This document shows positions 4,317 through 6,601 of a stretch of 6,601 bases of DNA, one piece after another. The position numbers were made by a program, and so were the translations under genes. Positions within the stretch are counted from its first letter, which is position 1; the number at the start of each line of letters is the position of its first letter. The notes beneath the pieces were generated by a model. It did no database searches, had not been told where the DNA came from, and saw only the letters and a program-made list of their open reading frames with translations. Source of the DNA: Bacillota bacterium (lineage in GTDB: Bacteria; Bacillota_E; RBS10-35; JAJYVN01). The stretch lies in NCBI GenBank assembly GCA_021846605.1, contig JAJZWQ010000164.1, positions 1 through 6,601 of the forward strand, in the 5' to 3' direction.

Positions 4317-6097
4317 AGCAGCTCCACCTCCCGGGCGGCCCGGGCGGCCCCTAGAACAGTGGGCGTCGCACCGTCACCACCGTCACCACCGTCACAGCCC
4401 TTGGCGCTCATGGCCTGGAGCCGTGACGGTGGCCGTGACGGTGGTGACGGTGCCGATGCCCCGACCGTCACACGTGACGGTGCCGAGCCCATATCGTCAC
4501 CACCGTCACGGCCACCGTCACGCGGGGCGCCTACTGCCCCAAGGGCCGTGACGATGTGACGGTCGTGACGGTCTCCCGCCGTCTCTACTGGGGCGCGCGT
4601 GATAGTCACCGTGCGCCCGGTGCGTCCGTGCTCTCCGATCTCCACCGTCACACCCACCCCGCGCAGGGCCGGCGCCTCCCGCTCCAGCGCGGTCCGGAGG
4701 GCGCGGGGGGTCCCTGGCCACCCCCGGCGATGGCGCGTGGCGTCGTCCGTCCGCCCGTCCAAGACATCCAGCAGGCCACCCAGGGTCCCGGTCCATCCAT
4801 CGGCGCCCGCCTCTGCGGCTAGGTCCCGCACCGCGCGGGCGACGGGTGACCCCTCGACGGCGTCGGCGCGTCCGGTGCGACGGGCGACGGCCAGCATGTC
4901 CAGGTAGGCGCTCGGATGGTGCGGGTCGGTCGGCGGGTCCCATGGCAGGGCCGGCTCCGCGGCGGCGATCCAGCACGCGTGGTCCGCCATGCGCGGCGCA
5001 TGGGGCAGGTGGAGTCCCGGCAGGCGCCGGAGGGCCGTAGACACCGAGTCGTAGATAGCGCCCAGCAGGGCCGGGCGCAAAGCGTAGTAGTCCCGCCAGA
5101 GCGCATCCTCCGGCCGGTGCGCGTCGTCTCCCATCGCGGGCAGGTGCACCGACAGGCAGCGGTCCCGCAGGTCGTCGCGGGGCACGATGTCCCCGATACC
5201 ATTCAGCACAAGTGGTCGGAGTGCAGCAGATATGGTCACATCGTCGTCGGTGTGGTACTTGCGGCCCGCCCAGCCGGCGCCCGTCGCGATGCTGGCCAGG
5301 GCGTCGGACAGCCAGCCGTCGATGTATGTCACATTGTCCAGGCCCAAGACCCACACGTACCGGGCCTGCACGTGCAAGTCCATCTCCTCCCGGGGCAGCC
5401 GCCGCAACGGCGCCTCCGACGGGTCGACGAGGCCGATGACCATCCGGCACAGGGTGGACTTGCCCGCGCCCTGTTCGCCGGTGACGCAGAGGACGGGCAG
5501 GGGGCGGCGCGCATGGTAGGCGCCCACCGTCCACCCGACGCAGCGCATCCAGTCGGTGTCGGACATCGCCGGCAGTAGGCGCCGCAGGTCGGCCAGACGG
5601 CCGCCACGCACGGGCAGGGGCAGCGGCAGCGCCCCGCGCGGGCGCAGGAACAGGATGTCGGCCGGCGGTGCGTCCAGGACGGCCCATCCGTCCGGGCCGA
5701 TCTCGACGCAGTGGCCGGCGTCGTCGGCCAAGTCCACGTACACGCGTGGACCATCGTCCGTGTCCACCTCGGCCACCCGGACATACACCTGCCGCACTGG
5801 GCCACGCAGGAGGGCATGCGCCTCCAGGTGCGATACGGCGTCCGTCACGGCCTGGGACGACGGCGGACGGTCCTCCTGGGCGTAGTACCGCGCCCGCAGA
5901 AGGGCGGCCAGTCCACGTGCGCGGCTCCGTGCCCGGATGACCCACGTCTCGCGCCGGCCGTCCAGGGTCACAGTCGCATAGGTCTCGTCGGTGACATCGC
6001 GCGACAGGTCCACGTCGGCCGCCAGGGCGATCAGCGCCTGCGCCTGCGTCACGCGCTCGGCGGCCACCGCGTCAGTCAGGTCGCTCAGGATGGCCAC
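4313..6097 (-). CDS. P-loop ATPase of the replicative primase-helicase type
   Basis: About 594 residues from GTG at 6097 (604 from TTG at 6127, which is the numbering used here). Neither start has a strong ribosome binding site. The N-terminal 190 residues are a family-specific region (ETYATVTLDGRRETW, then YVRVAEVDTDDGPRVYVDLA and a proline-rich RPRGALPLPLPVRGG). The ATPase core has Walker A GEQGAGKST (217-225), a Walker B-like YVWVLGLDN (257-265), a polar LVLNGIGDI (307-314, probable sensor 1), the arginine-bearing PRDDLRDRCLSVHLP, and PRMADHACW after it. This pattern is a well-populated family of element-borne ATP-binding proteins that sit beside PrimPol primases. The likely role is unwinding DNA or loading the replisome at the element's origin. 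The last 90 residues are low complexity and encoded by the heptamer array. The TGA overlaps the next gene's GTG by 4 nt. Confidence 0.85.
   Translation of the reverse strand: MAILSDLTDAVAAERVTQAQALIALAADVDLSRDVTDETYATVTLDGRRETWVIRARSRARGLAALLRARYYAQEDRPPSSQAVTDAVSHLEAHALLRGPVRQVYVRVAEVDTDDGPRVYVDLADDAGHCVEIGPDGWAVLDAPPADILFLRPRGALPLPLPVRGGRLADLRRLLPAMSDTDWMRCVGWTVGAYHARRPLPVLCVTGEQGAGKSTLCRMVIGLVDPSEAPLRRLPREEMDLHVQARYVWVLGLDNVTYIDGWLSDALASIATGAGWAGRKYHTDDDVTISAALRPLVLNGIGDIVPRDDLRDRCLSVHLPAMGDDAHRPEDALWRDYYALRPALLGAIYDSVSTALRRLPGLHLPHAPRMADHACWIAAAEPALPWDPPTDPHHPSAYLDMLAVARRTGRADAVEGSPVARAVRDLAAEAGADGWTGTLGGLLDVLDGRTDDATRHRRGWPGTPRALRTALEREAPALRGVGVTVEIGEHGRTGRTVTITRAPVETAGDRHDRHIVTALGAVGAPRDGGRDGGDDMGSAPSRVTVGASAPSPPSRPPSRLQAMSAKGCDGGDGGDGATPTVLGAARAAREVELL
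4371..4651. repeat. Array of heptamer CCGTCAC/GTGACGG in both orientations
   Basis: Thirteen exact copies: CCGTCAC begins at 4371, 4380, 4389, 4465, 4503, 4515 and 4645; GTGACGG begins at 4423, 4435, 4444, 4474, 4556 and 4565. Twelve lie in 4371-4571. The first three form a 9-bp tandem repeat, 4435 and 4444 are also 9 bp apart, and 4465/4474 form an inverted pair with a 2-nt centre. One-base variants occur at 4494 and 4548. Copies fall in all three frames of the ATPase gene and in both directions, encoding different peptides (DGGDGG, PSPPSRPPSR, RHDRH). A coding constraint alone does not explain this. Iteron array, origin or binding site for a cluster protein are the leading options. One further copy lies at 2556 by the zinc-ribbon stop. 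Confidence 0.8.
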
Positions 6098-6195
6098 CCC
6101 CCGCCGCAGGAGGTATACTGGGCGCAAGCGATGGTCCCGTTCGGCGCCCGCCGGCTCTCACCCCGGCGGGCGTCCATCTGCATGTGGGCGGTCAC
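6085..6195 (-). CDS. Possible 36-residue leader ORF
   Basis: GTG at 6195 shares bases with the HTH gene's TGA (GTGA), and GGGTGG lies about 6 nt upstream. The peptide is VTAHMQMDARRGESRRAPNG followed by a Thr/Ile/Ala/Cys stretch and GGGWPS. The stop at 6085-6087 lies just inside the ATPase gene, overlapping its GTG start by 13 nt, so it could couple translation from the HTH gene to the ATPase. There is no homologue I recognise, and the middle is also a strong DNA hairpin, so the frame could be incidental. Confidence 0.3.
   Translation of the reverse strand: MTAHMQMDARRGESRRAPNGTIACAQYTSCGGGWPS
6145..6172. promoter_or_regulatory. 10-bp all-GC hairpin between the HTH and ATPase genes
   Basis: CGCCCGCCGG (6145-6154) pairs perfectly with CCGGCGGGCG (6163-6172) around an 8-nt loop. 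It lies 20 nt after the HTH stop and about 48 nt before the ATPase start. No T tract follows on either strand, so it may work as an attenuator, an RNA-processing or stability element, or a protein site. It could set the ratio of HTH protein to replication proteins. Confidence 0.5.
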
Positions 6196-6395
6196 GCCGC
6201 ACCACCCTTGCCGCGCGCCGCGCGGGGCCGCTCCTGGGCACGCACCCACTCGGCCAACACGCGCCGCCGAACGAACACACGCGCGCCCAGCTGTACAATC
6301 GGCAGGGTCCGGGCCTGCTCCGAGTACCACCAATCCTTTTTGACCCCCAAGAGCTTCAGGGCCTCCGTGCGGGTCAGCATCTCGTCGTCGCCCAC
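6192..6395 (-). CDS. Excisionase/AlpA-like helix-turn-helix protein
   Basis: A 67-residue protein from GTG at 6395, with GGGAGGTGGG 3-13 nt upstream; ATG at 6380 is a shorter alternative without a good ribosome site. The core MLTRTEALKLLGVKKDWWYS followed by LPIVQLGARVFVRRRVLAEWV is the MerR/HTH_17 winged helix used by phage and plasmid excisionases and AlpA-type regulators. It has helix-turn-helix, a strand pair around VQLGARVFV, and a final helix. The tail is basic (RPRAARGKGG). In elements of this layout the protein either directs excision with the integrase or switches on the replication operon. No integrase is in the window, so the regulatory role is equally likely. It is the first gene of the cluster. 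Confidence 0.82.
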   Translation of the reverse strand: MGDDEMLTRTEALKLLGVKKDWWYSEQARTLPIVQLGARVFVRRRVLAEWVRAQERPRAARGKGGAA

Positions 6396-6406
6396 GGTCC
6401 CACCTC

Positions 6407-6433
6407 CCGCCGTCGATCCACGGCGGCAGTGTA
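6407..6433 (-). promoter_or_regulatory. Candidate operon promoter with overlapping inverted repeat
   Basis: On the minus strand TACACT (6428-6433) resembles a -10 box. Directly downstream, at the expected transcription start, is a 7-bp perfect inverted repeat CCGCCGT/ACGGCGG (6407-6413 and 6420-6426, 6-nt centre). It ends just before the ribosome binding site of the HTH gene. No good -35 hexamer is seen. The repeat could be an operator for the HTH protein or an RNA stem in the leader. Confidence 0.38.
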
Positions 6434-6440
6434 AGGGCGG

Positions 6441-6489
6441 TTGTGAGGGAGGCAGGGAAAGGGCAGGTCTAGGTGGGGGGGGGTCGGGG
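6441..6489 (+). other. G-run tract with quadruplex potential
   Basis: The plus strand carries GGG, GGG, GGG runs, then nine consecutive G (6475-6483), then GGGG at 6486-6489, all in the non-coding gap before the HTH gene. The transcribed strand is therefore a polypyrimidine tract. A folded G-quadruplex on the plus strand is possible. Long G runs also invite length errors. Confidence 0.35.
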
Positions 6490-6511
6490 TAGGTCGGTGT
6501 CCGTGGCAGGG

Positions 6512-6601
6512 CTACGCGCCGGTCGTTTTGTTCTGGTGGCTCTCGTCGCGGCGCGCGTACTTCGCCAGGCCGCCCGAGCACCACCCAGCCGCGTCCATCA
6601 T
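6512..6601 (-). CDS. 3' end of an unidentified small gene
   Basis: The frame reads MMDAAGWCSGGLAKYARRDE then SHQNKTTGA and a TAG at 6512-6514. It is open to the window edge, where two ATG codons occur, so the gene may begin at or beyond the edge. Composition is amphipathic with basic residues; no family is recognised. It lies upstream of the HTH gene in the same direction, with a 116-nt gap containing a pyrimidine tract on this strand. Confidence 0.35.
   Translation of the reverse strand: MMDAAGWCSGGLAKYARRDESHQNKTTGA

Noticed and set aside
4371..4571. CRISPR array
   Set aside because: Repeats are 7-9 bp, in both orientations, without regular unique spacers and inside a coding frame.
4518..5945. 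Minus-strand 475-residue frame
   Set aside because: Out-of-frame shadow of the ATPase with Arg/Gly/Pro-rich composition and no motif.
6112..6119. GTATAC/TATACT as a promoter for the ATPase or for an antisense transcript
   Set aside because: No -35 hexamer at proper spacing on either strand; kept only as a curiosity because TATACT also occurs before hicB.
6085..6333. Longer 82-residue version of the leader ORF from ATG 6333
   Set aside because: Its first half lies entirely inside the HTH gene in another frame; only the part from GTG 6195 is worth considering.

Overview
This is a strongly GC-rich window (roughly 70% G+C by eye). Almost every gene is on the minus strand, with compact spacing, many GTG starts and wobble positions mostly G or C. 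Base composition and protein style suggest a high-GC bacterium such as an actinobacterium or a thermomicrobial Chloroflexota. The lineage cannot be settled from the sequence alone. Gene content looks like the replication and control module of an integrated element, phage satellite or plasmid. No integrase, terminase, relaxase, rRNA, tRNA or CRISPR array is visible.

Reading along the transcribed (minus) strand from right to left: the 3' end of a small unknown gene (6601-6512); a 115-nt leader with a TACACT -10-like hexamer and an inverted repeat; a 67-residue excisionase/AlpA-like helix-turn-helix protein (6395-6192); a possible 36-residue leader ORF containing a 10-bp all-GC hairpin (6195-6085); a P-loop ATPase of the replicative primase-helicase type (6097-4313); a 143-residue protein resembling TubC N-terminal docking domains (4316-3885); a PrimPol-family primase/polymerase (3888-2776); and a small zinc-ribbon protein (2786-2559). 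Three stop/start junctions in this run are 4-nt GTGA overlaps, so the cluster is probably one translationally coupled operon. Together it supplies a DNA-binding switch, a loader or helicase ATPase, and a primase.

After a 240-nt regulatory gap full of palindromes and 11-bp direct repeats comes a ribbon-helix-helix-like coiled-coil protein (2318-1638). A more AT-rich gap (1637-1414) with several inverted repeats follows, then an XRE-type repressor (1413-1216). A pocket with two GC-rich hairpins separates the XRE gene from a convergent plus-strand microprotein with one transmembrane segment (1002-1085). The left end holds a minus-strand gene with AT-hook-like and helix-turn-helix segments, which does not reach a stop codon inside the window. 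It also holds the first 42 codons of a HicB-type antitoxin with its own TATACT box. These two reading frames conflict, which points to a long overlap or a frameshift.

The most unusual feature is an array of at least 13 exact copies of the heptamer CCGTCAC/GTGACGG, in both orientations and several reading frames, in the last quarter of the ATPase gene. Twelve copies fall within about 200 bp. The arrangement looks selected or amplified as DNA (an iteron-like origin or protein-binding array) rather than as a simple peptide repeat. This is inferred and untested.
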